Shown: one piece after another, positions 16,810-25,346 of the stretch
Position numbering within the stretch: the stretch's first letter is position 1
Layout of the letters: each line of letters starts with the position of its first letter
Assembly (NCBI GenBank): GCA_944321015.1
Contig: CALUJS010000005.1
Span: 1 to 64,000, forward strand
Source of the DNA: an uncultured Phocaeicola sp.
GTDB taxonomy: Bacteria > Bacteroidota > Bacteroidia > Bacteroidales > Bacteroidaceae
Direction: 5' to 3'
Length of the DNA: 64,000 nucleotides
Translations under genes and position numbers: made by a program
The notes under the pieces: model-generated
What the model was told of the DNA's origin: nothing
The model's database searches: none
Seen by the model: only the letters and a program-made list of their open reading frames with translations

Positions 16810-17064
16810 ATGAAAAAAGGTATTCATCCTGAGAACTATCGTCCGGTAGTATTCAAAGATATGTCAAACGGTGACATGTTTCTTTCACGTTCTACATGCG
16901 CTACGAAAGACACTGTGGAATTTGAAGGCGAGACTTATCCTTGTGTGAAACTTGAAATCTCCAGCTCTTCACACCCGTTCTACACCGGTAAATCCAAATT
17001 GGTAGACACCGCAGGACGTGTCGATAAGTTCATGAGCCGTTACGGCAACGCTAGAAAGAAGTAA
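16810..17064 (+). CDS. rpmE: Ribosomal protein bL31, type B
   Basis: An 84-residue 50S subunit protein. It starts at [15 protein letters not shown] (ATG 16810); earlier in-frame codons lie in the promoter. The type B hallmarks are present: [15 protein letters not shown] and [20 protein letters not shown], and the paired zinc-binding cysteines of type A are missing, so it should not need zinc. It has its own promoter and a strong terminator directly downstream. Confidence 0.97.
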   Translation: MKKGIHPENYRPVVFKDMSNGDMFLSRSTCATKDTVEFEGETYPCVKLEISSSSHPFYTGKSKLVDTAGRVDKFMSRYGNARKK

Positions 17065-17083
17065 TCATAGCAGACTCAGATAC

Positions 17084-17123
17084 AAAAAAGGTTTATCATG
17101 CAGGCGCGTGATAAACCTTTTTT
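17084..17123. terminator. Bidirectional terminator between rpmE and the GNAT gene
   Basis: A 17-base stem, AAAAAAGGTTTATCATG pairing with CGTGATAAACCTTTTTT with one G-U pair, has a 6-base loop and T runs on both strands. It serves rpmE rightward and the gene ending at 17136 leftward. Confidence 0.9.
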
Positions 17124-17135
17124 GTTGTCATTTCC

Positions 17136-18167
17136 TTAATTCAGCATCAGGCTCATATAGGGATTGTCTTCCTTCCACAGGTGTCGGGCCAATGTTTCCA
17201 CGGGCATGATTGTTCCTTCGTCGGAGGTGCGATGGCAGGTGCCTCGTTCCAGGCGGAACGTCCCATTGTTGACTTCTATGGCAGTGTCGGTCACATGCCA
17301 GCAGGCAGTGAAGTCGGGATGTGACGCTGCATACAATGACAGTACTTCCTCCGCGCGGATAATGCGCAACATGCCCAGCGGGTGGGCTTCCTCTCCCGGG
17401 CGGGCGGGGTGTATCCACTCGACTTGTTCTGTAAAGCAACGTTCGCATGCTTTGTTGAGCAGGGCCTGACCGATGGCCGGCGAGTCGGCCAAACATTCGT
17501 TGACGCGGCACACGTCGGCATCGGGCACACAGAATGCCAGGCCGACCACTTTCTCGTCTCTGCGTGCCACCAGCAGATAACCTTCCGACAGATATAAGTC
17601 CTCCGTCACAATGCGGAAATCGGCCTCGGAGTGTAACACGCCACACGGGCGTTCGGCCGTTTTTCGGCAGAAATAGGCATACACTCCCTGATGGTTTTCC
17701 CGATATTCATTAACGGACAAACGTGACTCAACCGGCGTTATGGCATGTTGGCTCCAGGCGTAGGTGAAGACCGGAGCATATCCCGACGTCGCGTAGCATC
17801 CGAACAGCCAGGGTTCCGCCGGAATCAATGTGCTCACCCGGTAACCGTCGGCATACAGTCGGCGGTGGGTCTGCTCCAGCAGTCGGCGCATCAATCCCTG
17901 TTTGCGTACATCGGGATGGGTGCAGACGCCGGACAGGTAGGCCATGGGGAAGCGTGTCCCCCAGCTTGTCATTTCGTAGGGAATGATTTGCAGGGCCGAC
18001 ACGACCCGGTCGTTGCATACGATGGTTTCGTTCAATTCGTCCCGATAACGTGTGCGGAAGTATAGGTCGATAAATTCCGGCGTGTCATTGAAGCATTGTT
18101 CCCACAGTCTGCGTACGGCGGCTTTTGTGCTTCCGGGTTCATTTATTTTGTACATACTGCTATCCAT
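17136..18167 (-). CDS. GNAT acetyltransferase, Eis-like
   Basis: A 343-residue acyltransferase of unknown substrate. The N-terminal half carries a GNAT domain with the acetyl-CoA loop region (YLSGVCTHPDVRKQGLMRRLLEQ) at about residues 77-100. The C-terminal half, with an SCP2-like character (CWHVTDTAIEVNNGTFRLE), fits Eis-type enzymes. The start overlaps the end of the upstream DUF2156 gene by 25 bases (13 if Met5 is used), so the two genes are coupled. Confidence 0.8.
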   Translation of the reverse strand: MDSSMYKINEPGSTKAAVRRLWEQCFNDTPEFIDLYFRTRYRDELNETIVCNDRVVSALQIIPYEMTSWGTRFPMAYLSGVCTHPDVRKQGLMRRLLEQTHRRLYADGYRVSTLIPAEPWLFGCYATSGYAPVFTYAWSQHAITPVESRLSVNEYRENHQGVYAYFCRKTAERPCGVLHSEADFRIVTEDLYLSEGYLLVARRDEKVVGLAFCVPDADVCRVNECLADSPAIGQALLNKACERCFTEQVEWIHPARPGEEAHPLGMLRIIRAEEVLSLYAASHPDFTACWHVTDTAIEVNNGTFRLERGTCHRTSDEGTIMPVETLARHLWKEDNPYMSLMLN

Positions 18168-19042
18168 TTTTCAAGGAGCATTTCGGGGTAATAAGAAAGT
18201 TTTGCCTTGCGCAGTCCTTCCAGTCCGAGGTCTTCTTCGCGGTTTACAAAAGTGTACTGTTCCGGTATGCGGTTGGCAAACTCGTAATTGATCATTGCAT
18301 AGGAACCCTCCACTTTCACGTCGGCCTTCTCTACGCAGACGTCGAAGGTCTGCCGGTTGATGGGCGTGCCGAAGGTGAAGGCAACGATGTGTCCGTCGAC
18401 ATGCAACACGCCTCCCAGCAAATCCAGCTGTTCAAAGTGAAGCAGCGCATCGGTGAGTGAGCGGTGTTCGTCTTCCAATTCGTGTCGTTCCTCCTCCGTC
18501 GTTTCGTTTGTCCGGCACCATTGTTCCGCCAGTTGCAGACATTCGGGAATTAAATCGGGGGTAAGTTCACGATATTCGTAGTCGGGATACATGCGGATGA
18601 ACCTGTTGATGTGATTGCGTTTGGGTTGGTATTTCTTTCCGCGCAGTGTGGCCAAATCCGAGCGCAGATAGATGTAGTCGTAATAGTCGCGGTCGGCCGT
18701 GAAGGCGAAGCAGTCCGGCGCGGCCTGTTCCAGATCGGCACGCATGTGCGAGCATACACCTTGAATGCGGAACGTTTCGCCTTCGGCTTCGGCGTCTTCT
18801 TTCATGGCCGTCAGTACCGGACGCAGATCGCCTTCTCCCACCGGCATCATGTAGGCGGCGTGCCCCTCGGCACGAAATTTAATCAACAGGAATCCGCCCG
18901 TCTCAGCCACTTGGGTGTGATAAAGGAAACGCCAGCTGTAGAGATTGGAAAAGGACAGGTCGCAGTTGCGTCGGCTGCTCGAGAGGGTATAGGCTTGCAC
19001 CATGGCCTTGTCTTCGATGGAGATGTCTTTGAAGGGAATCAT
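18143..19042 (-). CDS. DUF2156 (phosphatidylglycerol lysyltransferase C-terminal-like) protein
   Basis: A 299-residue soluble protein with the GNAT-like fold found in the C-terminal domain of MprF-type enzymes and in standalone DUF2156 proteins. I start at the ATG at 19042 (MIPFKDISIEDKAMVQAY). Typical phrases are CDLSFSNLYSWRF, RDYYDYIYLRSDLATLRG, KRNHINRF and FGTPINRQTFDVCVEKAD, followed by INYEFANRIPEQYTFVNREEDLG. No membrane domain is attached, so the substrate is unknown. It is cotranscribed with the GNAT gene downstream. Confidence 0.85.
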   Translation of the reverse strand: MIPFKDISIEDKAMVQAYTLSSSRRNCDLSFSNLYSWRFLYHTQVAETGGFLLIKFRAEGHAAYMMPVGEGDLRPVLTAMKEDAEAEGETFRIQGVCSHMRADLEQAAPDCFAFTADRDYYDYIYLRSDLATLRGKKYQPKRNHINRFIRMYPDYEYRELTPDLIPECLQLAEQWCRTNETTEEERHELEDEHRSLTDALLHFEQLDLLGGVLHVDGHIVAFTFGTPINRQTFDVCVEKADVKVEGSYAMINYEFANRIPEQYTFVNREEDLGLEGLRKAKLSYYPEMLLEKWIAVCTK

Positions 19043-19172
19043 ATGTGAAAAAGAATATGAACCTTGCAAAGGTAGGGAGATAAAGCAAAAGCCTGCTATA
19101 AAACATAATTTTTTTCGGCGGGGAAGCGTAAAAAACGTACAGTTTTTGCAACCTAGATATAGCATTAATGCC

Positions 19173-19180
19173 TACTTTTG
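19173..19180 (+). promoter_or_regulatory. -7 box of pta-ackA
   Basis: TACTTTTG lies 52 bases before the pta start. TTTTTG occurs 24 bases upstream, a slightly long spacing for the -33 box. Confidence 0.45.
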
Positions 19181-19232
19181 CAGTACAGAATACATTGATG
19201 ACTCAAGAGACAACTTTTAATTACATATCATC

Positions 19233-20246
19233 ATGGACTTAATCAGTGAAATTATTGCGCGTGCGAAAGCCAATCCGCAGCGCATTGTTCTTCCGGAAGG
19301 AACGGAAGAGCGTACTTTGACTGCTGCCGATCGTGTTTTGGCAGAAGGTGTTGCCAATCTCATTATTTTGGGCAACCCGTCGGAAATCAAAGCGTTGGCC
19401 GACAAACTCGGTTTAAAACATATCGACAAGGCTACCATCATTGACCCCGAAAATCATCCGAAGAAGGAAGAGTATGCCCAATTGTTGTGCGAACTCCGCA
19501 AGAAAAAAGGCATGACTATCGAAGAGGCGCGCAAACTGGTTCTCGACCCGCTCTATCTGGGCTGCCTCATCATCAAGTCCGGCGATGCCGACGGTCAGTT
19601 GGCCGGTGCCCGCAACACCACGGGCAATGTGCTTCGTCCTGCCCTGCAAATCATCAAGACGGCTCCGGGCATCACTTGCGTATCGGGTGCCATGCTGCTC
19701 ATCACCAAGACTCCGCAGTATGGTGAAGATGGCGTGTTGGTGGTAGGCGACGTAGCCGTGACGCCGGCTCCCGATGCTGACCAGTTGTCGCAGATTGCCG
19801 TGTGCACGGCCCGCACCGCTCGTGCCGTAGCCGGATTTGAAGACCCGCGTGTGGCCATGTTGAGCTTCTCGACAAAAGGCTCGGCCAAGCATGAGGTGGT
19901 TGACAAGGTGGTTGAAGCTCTCGAGTTGGCCAAGAAACTTGACCCGACGTTGAAAATCGACGGCGAGCTGCAAGCCGATGCAGCCCTTGTTCCTTCGGTT
20001 GGTGCAAGCAAGGCTCCGGGTTCGGAAATCGCAGGCAAAGCCAATGTATTGGTGTTCCCGAACCTCGAAGTGGGCAACATTGCCTACAAGCTGGTTCAGC
20101 GCTTGGGCAACGCCGATGCCATCGGTCCGGTTCTTCAGGGCATTGCCCGTCCGGTGAACGACCTCTCGCGCGGTTGCTCCGTTGACGATGTTTACAAGAT
20201 GATTGCCATTACGGCCAACCAAGCCATCGCTGCAAAGAAGGCATAA
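19233..20246 (+). CDS. pta: Phosphate acetyltransferase
   Basis: Converts acetyl-CoA and phosphate to acetyl phosphate. This is the short 337-residue Pta without the N-terminal DRTGG/CobB-like extension. Visible are RIVLPEGTEERTL near the start, KSGDADGQLAGARNTTG, MLSFSTKGSAKHEVVDKV, and the C-terminal VFPNLEVGNIAYKLVQRL with GPVLQGIARPVNDLSRGC. It is followed by ackA after 14 bases, giving the acetate overflow pathway that yields ATP. Confidence 0.97.
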   Translation: MDLISEIIARAKANPQRIVLPEGTEERTLTAADRVLAEGVANLIILGNPSEIKALADKLGLKHIDKATIIDPENHPKKEEYAQLLCELRKKKGMTIEEARKLVLDPLYLGCLIIKSGDADGQLAGARNTTGNVLRPALQIIKTAPGITCVSGAMLLITKTPQYGEDGVLVVGDVAVTPAPDADQLSQIAVCTARTARAVAGFEDPRVAMLSFSTKGSAKHEVVDKVVEALELAKKLDPTLKIDGELQADAALVPSVGASKAPGSEIAGKANVLVFPNLEVGNIAYKLVQRLGNADAIGPVLQGIARPVNDLSRGCSVDDVYKMIAITANQAIAAKKA

Positions 20247-20260
20247 AAATCAAGCACACT

Positions 20261-21460
20261 ATGAAGATATTAGTATTAAACTGTGGTAGCTCGTCCATCA
20301 AATACAAGCTGTTTGACATGGCTACCAAAGGCATTCTGGCTCAAGGCGGAATCGAAAAAATCGGCCTGAAAGGCTCATTCCTGAAACTGACCCTGCCCAA
20401 TGGCGAGAAAGTCATTCTGGAAAAAGACATACCGGAACACACCGTAGGCGTGGAGTTCATCTTTCAGACGCTGACGAGCGAGAAATATGGCGCGCTGAAA
20501 TCGCTTGAGGAACTGGGTGCGGTAGGCCATCGCATCGTGCACGGCGGCGAACGCTTCAGCGAGTCGGTAATCCTCAACAAGGAGGCGCTCGATGCCATCA
20601 CGGCATGCAACGACCTGGCTCCGCTCCACAATCCGGCCAACCTGAAGGGTGTGGCTGCCGTTTCGGCTTTGTTGCCCGACATTCCGCAGGTGGGTGTGTT
20701 CGACACTGCTTTCCATCAGACCATGCCCGATTACGCCTACATGTATGCCATTCCCTACGAGTTGTATGAGAAGTACGGCATCCGCCGTTACGGCTTCCAT
20801 GGGACCTCTCACCGCTATGTGTCCAAGCGTGTGTGCGAATTTCTCGGCATCAAGCCCGAAGGTACGCGCATCATCACCTGTCACGTGGGCAACGGTGGTT
20901 CCGTATCGGCCATCAAGGATGGCAAATGTATGGACACCAGCATGGGTCTGACTCCGCTCGAAGGCCTGATGATGGGCACACGCAGCGGCGACATCGATGC
21001 CGGAGCCGTGACCTTTATCATGGAGAAGGAAGGACTGAACGCTACCGGAGTGTCCAACTTGCTCAACAAGAAGTCCGGCCTGCTTGGTGTGTCGGGTGCA
21101 TCGTCCGACATGCGTGAGGTGCATGCGGCTATCAAAGCCGGTAATGCGCACGCCAAACTGGCTCTTGACATGTATTTCTATCGTATCCGCAAATACATCG
21201 GTTCCTATGCGGCTGCATTGGGCGGGGTGGATGTCATCGTGTTCACCGGCGGTGTAGGCGAGAACGATGAAATGAGCCGTGAGGTGGCATGTGAAGGCCT
21301 TGAGTTTATGGGCGTGAAACTCGACAAGGAGCTCAACCAGACCATTCATGGCAAGGAAGCTGTCATCTCTACGCCCGACTCGAAAGTGAAAGTGGTCGTA
21401 ATTCCTACCGATGAGGAACTGATGATTGCCACCGACACCATGAATCTGCTGAAGAAGTAA
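20261..21460 (+). CDS. ackA: Acetate kinase
   Basis: Transfers phosphate from acetyl phosphate to ADP. The 399-residue ASKHA kinase shows LNCGSSSIKYKL at the N-terminus, GHRIVHGGERF, FDTAFHQTMPDYAYMY, FHGTSHRYV, CHVGNGGSVSAI, MMGTRSGDIDAG and FTGGVGEND. It forms an operon with pta and is closed by a strong hairpin. Very secure. Confidence 0.98.
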   Translation: MKILVLNCGSSSIKYKLFDMATKGILAQGGIEKIGLKGSFLKLTLPNGEKVILEKDIPEHTVGVEFIFQTLTSEKYGALKSLEELGAVGHRIVHGGERFSESVILNKEALDAITACNDLAPLHNPANLKGVAAVSALLPDIPQVGVFDTAFHQTMPDYAYMYAIPYELYEKYGIRRYGFHGTSHRYVSKRVCEFLGIKPEGTRIITCHVGNGGSVSAIKDGKCMDTSMGLTPLEGLMMGTRSGDIDAGAVTFIMEKEGLNATGVSNLLNKKSGLLGVSGASSDMREVHAAIKAGNAHAKLALDMYFYRIRKYIGSYAAALGGVDVIVFTGGVGENDEMSREVACEGLEFMGVKLDKELNQTIHGKEAVISTPDSKVKVVVIPTDEELMIATDTMNLLKK

Positions 21461-21493
21461 GCTCGGCGCAACTCGCCGTATTACAGTTATAGA

Positions 21494-21543
21494 GAAGGCA
21501 TTCCGCAGGGCCCGATGTGTTTCCCTGCGCGAATGCCTTCTTT
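21494..21543 (+). terminator. Terminator of pta-ackA
   Basis: GAAGGCATTC..GCAGGG pairs with CCCTGC..GAATGCCTTC, followed by TTT. It begins about 33 bases after the ackA stop. Confidence 0.8.
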
Positions 21544-21590
21544 GGATTTATCCGTTGGGACTGTTGTTCTGAATGGATGTGCAAAACGAA

Positions 21591-21635
21591 GGGGATGCAT
21601 CGTTTGAGTGATAAACTCATTGTCGATGCATCCCC
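21591..21635 (-). terminator. Palindromic hairpin downstream of the DUF1015 gene
   Basis: GGGGATGCATCG (21591-21602) and CGATGCATCCCC (21624-21635) form a perfect 12-bp stem with a 21-base loop. It lies between converging ackA and the serC-serA-DUF1015 operon and probably terminates the latter. There is no long T run. Confidence 0.6.
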
Positions 21636-21679
21636 GTTTGTATTTGAGTGATAAGTTCGGCTTATGCCGTGTAAACTGT

Positions 21680-22927
21680 TTAGCTCAGTTTGTGGATGAT
21701 GAGGCCGGAGCGGAGTTTCGGCTCAAACCACGTCGTTTTCGGAGGCATGATGTTACCCGTATCGGCGATGTCCATGATTTGCTTCATGGTGACGGGATAG
21801 AGTGCCAAGGCAACTTTCATTTCACCACTGTCCACACGGCGTTTCAGTTCGCCCAAACCGCGGATGCCGCCCACGAAGTCGATTCGTTTGTCCGAGCGGA
21901 GGTCTTTGATGCCAAGTATCTTGTCGAGTATCAGGTTTGACGAGATGGTAACATCGAGTACGCCGATGGGGTCGTTGTCATCATAGGTTCCTTCCTTGGC
22001 AGTGAGGCTGTACCATTTGCCTTCCAGATACATGGAGAAGTTGTGCAGTTTGTTGGGACGATATTCTTCCGTACCCTTTTCCTCCACCACGAAGTTCTCA
22101 CGCAATGCGTTCAGGAATTGTTCGGCGGTCAGGCCGTTGAGATCCTTCACTACGCGGTTGTAGTCGATGATGGTCAGTTGGTTGGCCGGGAAACATACGG
22201 CCATGAAATAATTATATTCTTCGTCACCTTTGTGGTTGGGGTTTTGCTTGGCCTTTTCTGCGCCAACCAATGCTGCGGCAGCCGAACGATGGTGTCCGTC
22301 GGCAATGTAGAGTGCGGGCATGGCTGCAAATTCCTTGGTGATGGTGGCGATGTCGTCATCCTTGTCGATAATCCAGAATCTGTGTCGGAAGCCGTCGATG
22401 GGTGCGATGAAGTCATACACCGGCTCTTCGGCTGCATAGCGTGCCACGATGTCGTCCAGCACTTTGTCGTCGGGATAAGCAAAGAACACCGGTTCGATGT
22501 TGGCATTGTTCACACGCACGTGTTTCATGCGGTCTTCTTCCTTGTCGCGGCGGGTGAGTTCATGCTTTTTGATAACGCCGTTCAGATAGTCGTCTACATA
22601 GGCACATACGACCAGACCGTATTGTGTCTTGCCATTCATGGTCTGGGCATAGATATAATAGTTCTCTTTGCCGTCCTGCACCAGCCATCCTTTGTCTTGG
22701 AACATCTGGAAGTTTTCGGCAGCTTTGGCATACACGCGCGGGTCGTGCTCGTCGGTACCTTCGGGAAAATCAATCTCCGGTTTGATGATGTGATACAACG
22801 ACTTTTCATTACCTTCGGCCTCTTTGCGTGCTTCTTCGGAGTTTAACACGTCGTAAGGGCGCGATTCTACCTGCTCGACATATTCTTTGGGTGGGCGAAT
22901 GCCTTTGAAAGGTTTTACTATTGCCAT
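21680..22927 (-). CDS. DUF1015 family protein
   Basis: A 415-residue cytosolic protein of the DUF1015 family, whose members are often next to serA/serC but have no proven activity that I know. Recognisable parts are the start MAIVKPFKGIRPPKEYVEQV followed by SRPYDVLNSEEA, the ADGHHRSAAA motif, NYFMAVCFPANQLTIIDYNRVV and the C-terminal FVGGIRGLGELKRRVDSGE. The ADGHHR signature is the strongest. It follows serA after 94 bases and is likely in the serine operon. Confidence 0.93.
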   Translation of the reverse strand: MAIVKPFKGIRPPKEYVEQVESRPYDVLNSEEARKEAEGNEKSLYHIIKPEIDFPEGTDEHDPRVYAKAAENFQMFQDKGWLVQDGKENYYIYAQTMNGKTQYGLVVCAYVDDYLNGVIKKHELTRRDKEEDRMKHVRVNNANIEPVFFAYPDDKVLDDIVARYAAEEPVYDFIAPIDGFRHRFWIIDKDDDIATITKEFAAMPALYIADGHHRSAAAALVGAEKAKQNPNHKGDEEYNYFMAVCFPANQLTIIDYNRVVKDLNGLTAEQFLNALRENFVVEEKGTEEYRPNKLHNFSMYLEGKWYSLTAKEGTYDDNDPIGVLDVTISSNLILDKILGIKDLRSDKRIDFVGGIRGLGELKRRVDSGEMKVALALYPVTMKQIMDIADTGNIMPPKTTWFEPKLRSGLIIHKLS

Positions 22928-23021
22928 AATGTTAAGGGGAATTTGAGAATTTGGATTAAGGGAGAGGCATCAATAAGAGGCAAGGCCATGCAATGCAGCC
23001 TTGCCTTACTTATGGGTGTTG

Positions 23022-23942
23022 TTATTTGTTTACGCGGAATCTTTCGCATCCGTCTTTGAAGAAGCCTACGATTTGCTTGGCGGCAGCAATGCCGGCGTTG
23101 ATGTTTGCTTCGGCAGTCTGTGCGCCCATCTTCTTCGGGGTGGAGAAGTAGCGTCCGGGGAATTTGGTCGCAAATTCTTCGTTAGCCACCGGCATGATGT
23201 CGGTCACATATTTGATGTCGGCACGTTCTTCCATCAGCTTGATGAGTTCGGCTTCGTTGATGACCTCCTTGCGTGCGGTGTTCACCAAGATAGCGCCTTT
23301 GGGCATGAGGTTGACCAACGCGTAGTTGATGGAGTTCTTTGTTTCAGCCGTGGCGGGGATGTGGAGCGATACGATGTCGCACGATTTGTAAAGTTCCTCA
23401 ACTGAAGCCGTTGCTTTGACGCCGGCCTCTTCGATGGCCTCTTTCGGACAGTAGGCATCGAAGGCATAAACTTCCATGCCGAATCCTTTGGCTATGCGTG
23501 CCACGTTGCGGCCTACGTTGCCAAAGGCGTGGATGCCGAGCTTTTTGCCTTTCAGCTCCGTGCCCGATGTGCCGTTGAAGAAGTTGCGCACGGTGTAAAC
23601 CAGCAGACCGAATACCAATTCGGCAACGGCATTTGAGTTTTGTCCGGGGGTGTTCATCACACATACGCCGTGGGCGGTTGCTGCGGCCAGGTCTACATTG
23701 TCATATCCGGCTCCGGCACGTACCACGATTTTCAGTTCTTTTGCTGCGTCAAATACTTCTGCGTCGATCACATCGCTGCGGATGATGAGCGCGTTGGCAT
23801 CTTTGACAGCTTCCAGCAGTTTGGCTTTTTCGCCGTATTTTTCCAACAGGACGAGTTCGTAACCTGCAGCTTCTACTTCTTTGCGGATGCCATCCACTGC
23901 AACTTTGGCAAATGGCTTATCGGTTGCTACTAATACTTTCAT
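23022..23942 (-). CDS. serA: D-3-phosphoglycerate dehydrogenase, short (type III) form
   Basis: Oxidises 3-phosphoglycerate in the first step of serine synthesis. The 306-residue form lacks the C-terminal regulatory ACT domain, so simple serine feedback is not expected. Motifs are VRAGAGYDNVDLAAA, the NAD loop LGIHAFGNVGRNVARIA, VSLHIPATAETKNSIN and LVNTARKEVINEAEL. Where most enzymes have the catalytic His there is Lys (STPKKMGAQTAEAN), which fits the lysine-type PGDH subgroup described for Entamoeba and shared by Bacteroidota. It lies between serC and the DUF1015 gene. Confidence 0.95.
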   Translation of the reverse strand: MKVLVATDKPFAKVAVDGIRKEVEAAGYELVLLEKYGEKAKLLEAVKDANALIIRSDVIDAEVFDAAKELKIVVRAGAGYDNVDLAAATAHGVCVMNTPGQNSNAVAELVFGLLVYTVRNFFNGTSGTELKGKKLGIHAFGNVGRNVARIAKGFGMEVYAFDAYCPKEAIEEAGVKATASVEELYKSCDIVSLHIPATAETKNSINYALVNLMPKGAILVNTARKEVINEAELIKLMEERADIKYVTDIMPVANEEFATKFPGRYFSTPKKMGAQTAEANINAGIAAAKQIVGFFKDGCERFRVNK

Positions 23943-24004
23943 AGTGTAAATGAAGGGTTAATAAGAATGATGAATGAGGAGTAAATTGAAAATGAAGAAC
24001 GATG

Positions 24005-24074
24005 AGTGAAGAATGAAGGGCGAAAAAGAAAATCGCTGTAGCCTCTCTTCATTCCTCACTCTTCATTCTTCACT
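24005..24074. repeat. Inverted repeat between serC and serA
   Basis: AGTGAAGAATGAAG (24005-24018) is perfectly complementary to CTTCATTCTTCACT (24061-24074), and a second, nearly identical right arm lies at 24047-24060. The sequence is built from GAATGA-like short repeats. It could attenuate or stabilise the serC-serA message; simple-sequence origin is also possible. Confidence 0.65.
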
Positions 24075-24080
24075 ATGCGA

Positions 24081-25151
24081 TTAATGAGCTTTCTCGAATT
24101 CTTGCATGCATTCTACCAAAGCTTTCACGCTTTCCATCGGCAGGGCGTTGTAGCAGGATGCGCGGAAGCCGCCTACCGAGCGGTGTCCCTTGATGCCTAC
24201 CATGCCGCGTTCGGTGGCAAACTTCAGGAAGTCGGCTTCGAGGTCTTTGTATTCGTCTTTCATTACGAAGCAGATGTTCATGTACGAACGGTCTTCTTCG
24301 CAGGTTACCGTGCCACGGAACAGACGGTTGCGGTCGATTTCTCCGTAGAGGACTTCGGCTCTGGCTTTTGCGCGACGTTGCATCTCTTCCACGCCGCCTT
24401 GTGCCTTCAACCAGCGCAGTGTCAGCATGGCTGAATAGATGGGCAATACGGGAGGAGTGTTGAACATCGAACCGCCGTCGATATGGGTCTGATAGTTAAG
24501 CATTGTCGGAATGGTGCGGCTTACTTTGCCCAGGGCGTCGTTCTTGACAATGACGAAGGTTACGCCGGCCGGAGCCAAGTTCTTTTGGGCGCCGCCATAG
24601 ATGCAGACGTATTTGCTTACGTCGATCGGACGCGAGAAGATGTCGGACGACATGTCGGCAATCATGGGAACAGGACTGTCGAGGTCTTTATGCAGTTCGG
24701 TACCAAAAATCGTGTTGTTGGTCGTAACATGGAAATAGTCGGCGTCCGTCGGGATGACGAAATCCTTGGGGATATAGGTGAAGTTGTCGGCTGCAGAAGA
24801 GGCTACTTCCACCACTTCGCCGAAGTTTTTGGCTTCTTTGATGGCTTTCTTCGACCATGTGCCGGTGTTCAGATAAGCAGCTTTCTTTTCCAGGAAGTTG
24901 TAGGGAACCATGCAGAACTCCAAGCTGGCGCCACCTCCGAGGAACACTACCGAGTAGCCTTCGGGAATATGGAGGATTTCCTTGAACAGAGCTACTGCTT
25001 CGTCCACTACGGGTTGGAAGTACTTGGCACGGTGGCTGATTTCCAAAATAGAAAGGCCTTCTCCTTGGAAGTCCAAAACGGCTTGAGCTGTTTGTTCGAT
25101 TACTTCACGAGGAAGGATTGACGGTCCCGCATTAAAATTATGCTTTTTCAT
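24081..25151 (-). CDS. serC: Phosphoserine aminotransferase
   Basis: PLP-dependent transamination of 3-phosphohydroxypyruvate in serine synthesis, also used in pyridoxal phosphate synthesis. The 356-residue protein begins [17 protein letters not shown], has [12 protein letters not shown] for PLP phosphate binding, the cofactor Lys in [12 protein letters not shown] and the end [18 protein letters not shown]. It is the first gene of serC-serA-DUF1015 and has its own good promoter. Confidence 0.98.
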   Translation of the reverse strand: MKKHNFNAGPSILPREVIEQTAQAVLDFQGEGLSILEISHRAKYFQPVVDEAVALFKEILHIPEGYSVVFLGGGASLEFCMVPYNFLEKKAAYLNTGTWSKKAIKEAKNFGEVVEVASSAADNFTYIPKDFVIPTDADYFHVTTNNTIFGTELHKDLDSPVPMIADMSSDIFSRPIDVSKYVCIYGGAQKNLAPAGVTFVIVKNDALGKVSRTIPTMLNYQTHIDGGSMFNTPPVLPIYSAMLTLRWLKAQGGVEEMQRRAKARAEVLYGEIDRNRLFRGTVTCEEDRSYMNICFVMKDEYKDLEADFLKFATERGMVGIKGHRSVGGFRASCYNALPMESVKALVECMQEFEKAH

Positions 25152-25194
25152 GTGATATGAGTTTTGGTTAATACTATTATGATTTATACTGCTG

Positions 25195-25224
25195 CAAATT
25201 TACACATTAATATTAAGCCAACAA
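25195..25224 (-). promoter_or_regulatory. Promoter of the serC operon
   Basis: On the minus strand TTG (25224-25222), a 19-base spacer and TAAATTTG (25202-25195) match the Bacteroides promoter form, 44 bases before the serC start. Confidence 0.6.
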
Positions 25225-25346
25225 CTTTTTAGGTAGAAAAGTTACGTATACGGGTGTATTTAGTCTAAATGATAGCAACTTTGCCGTTCAAAGTGTTATT
25301 TTGTCATATTAACCACCCTATTTTGGGCTTTATTATGTCCGAACTA

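Noticed and set aside
23022..23942. SerA as catalytically dead because of His to Lys
   Set aside because: Lysine at that place (STPKKMGAQ) fits a lysine-type subgroup and the rest of the active site and NAD loop are intact.
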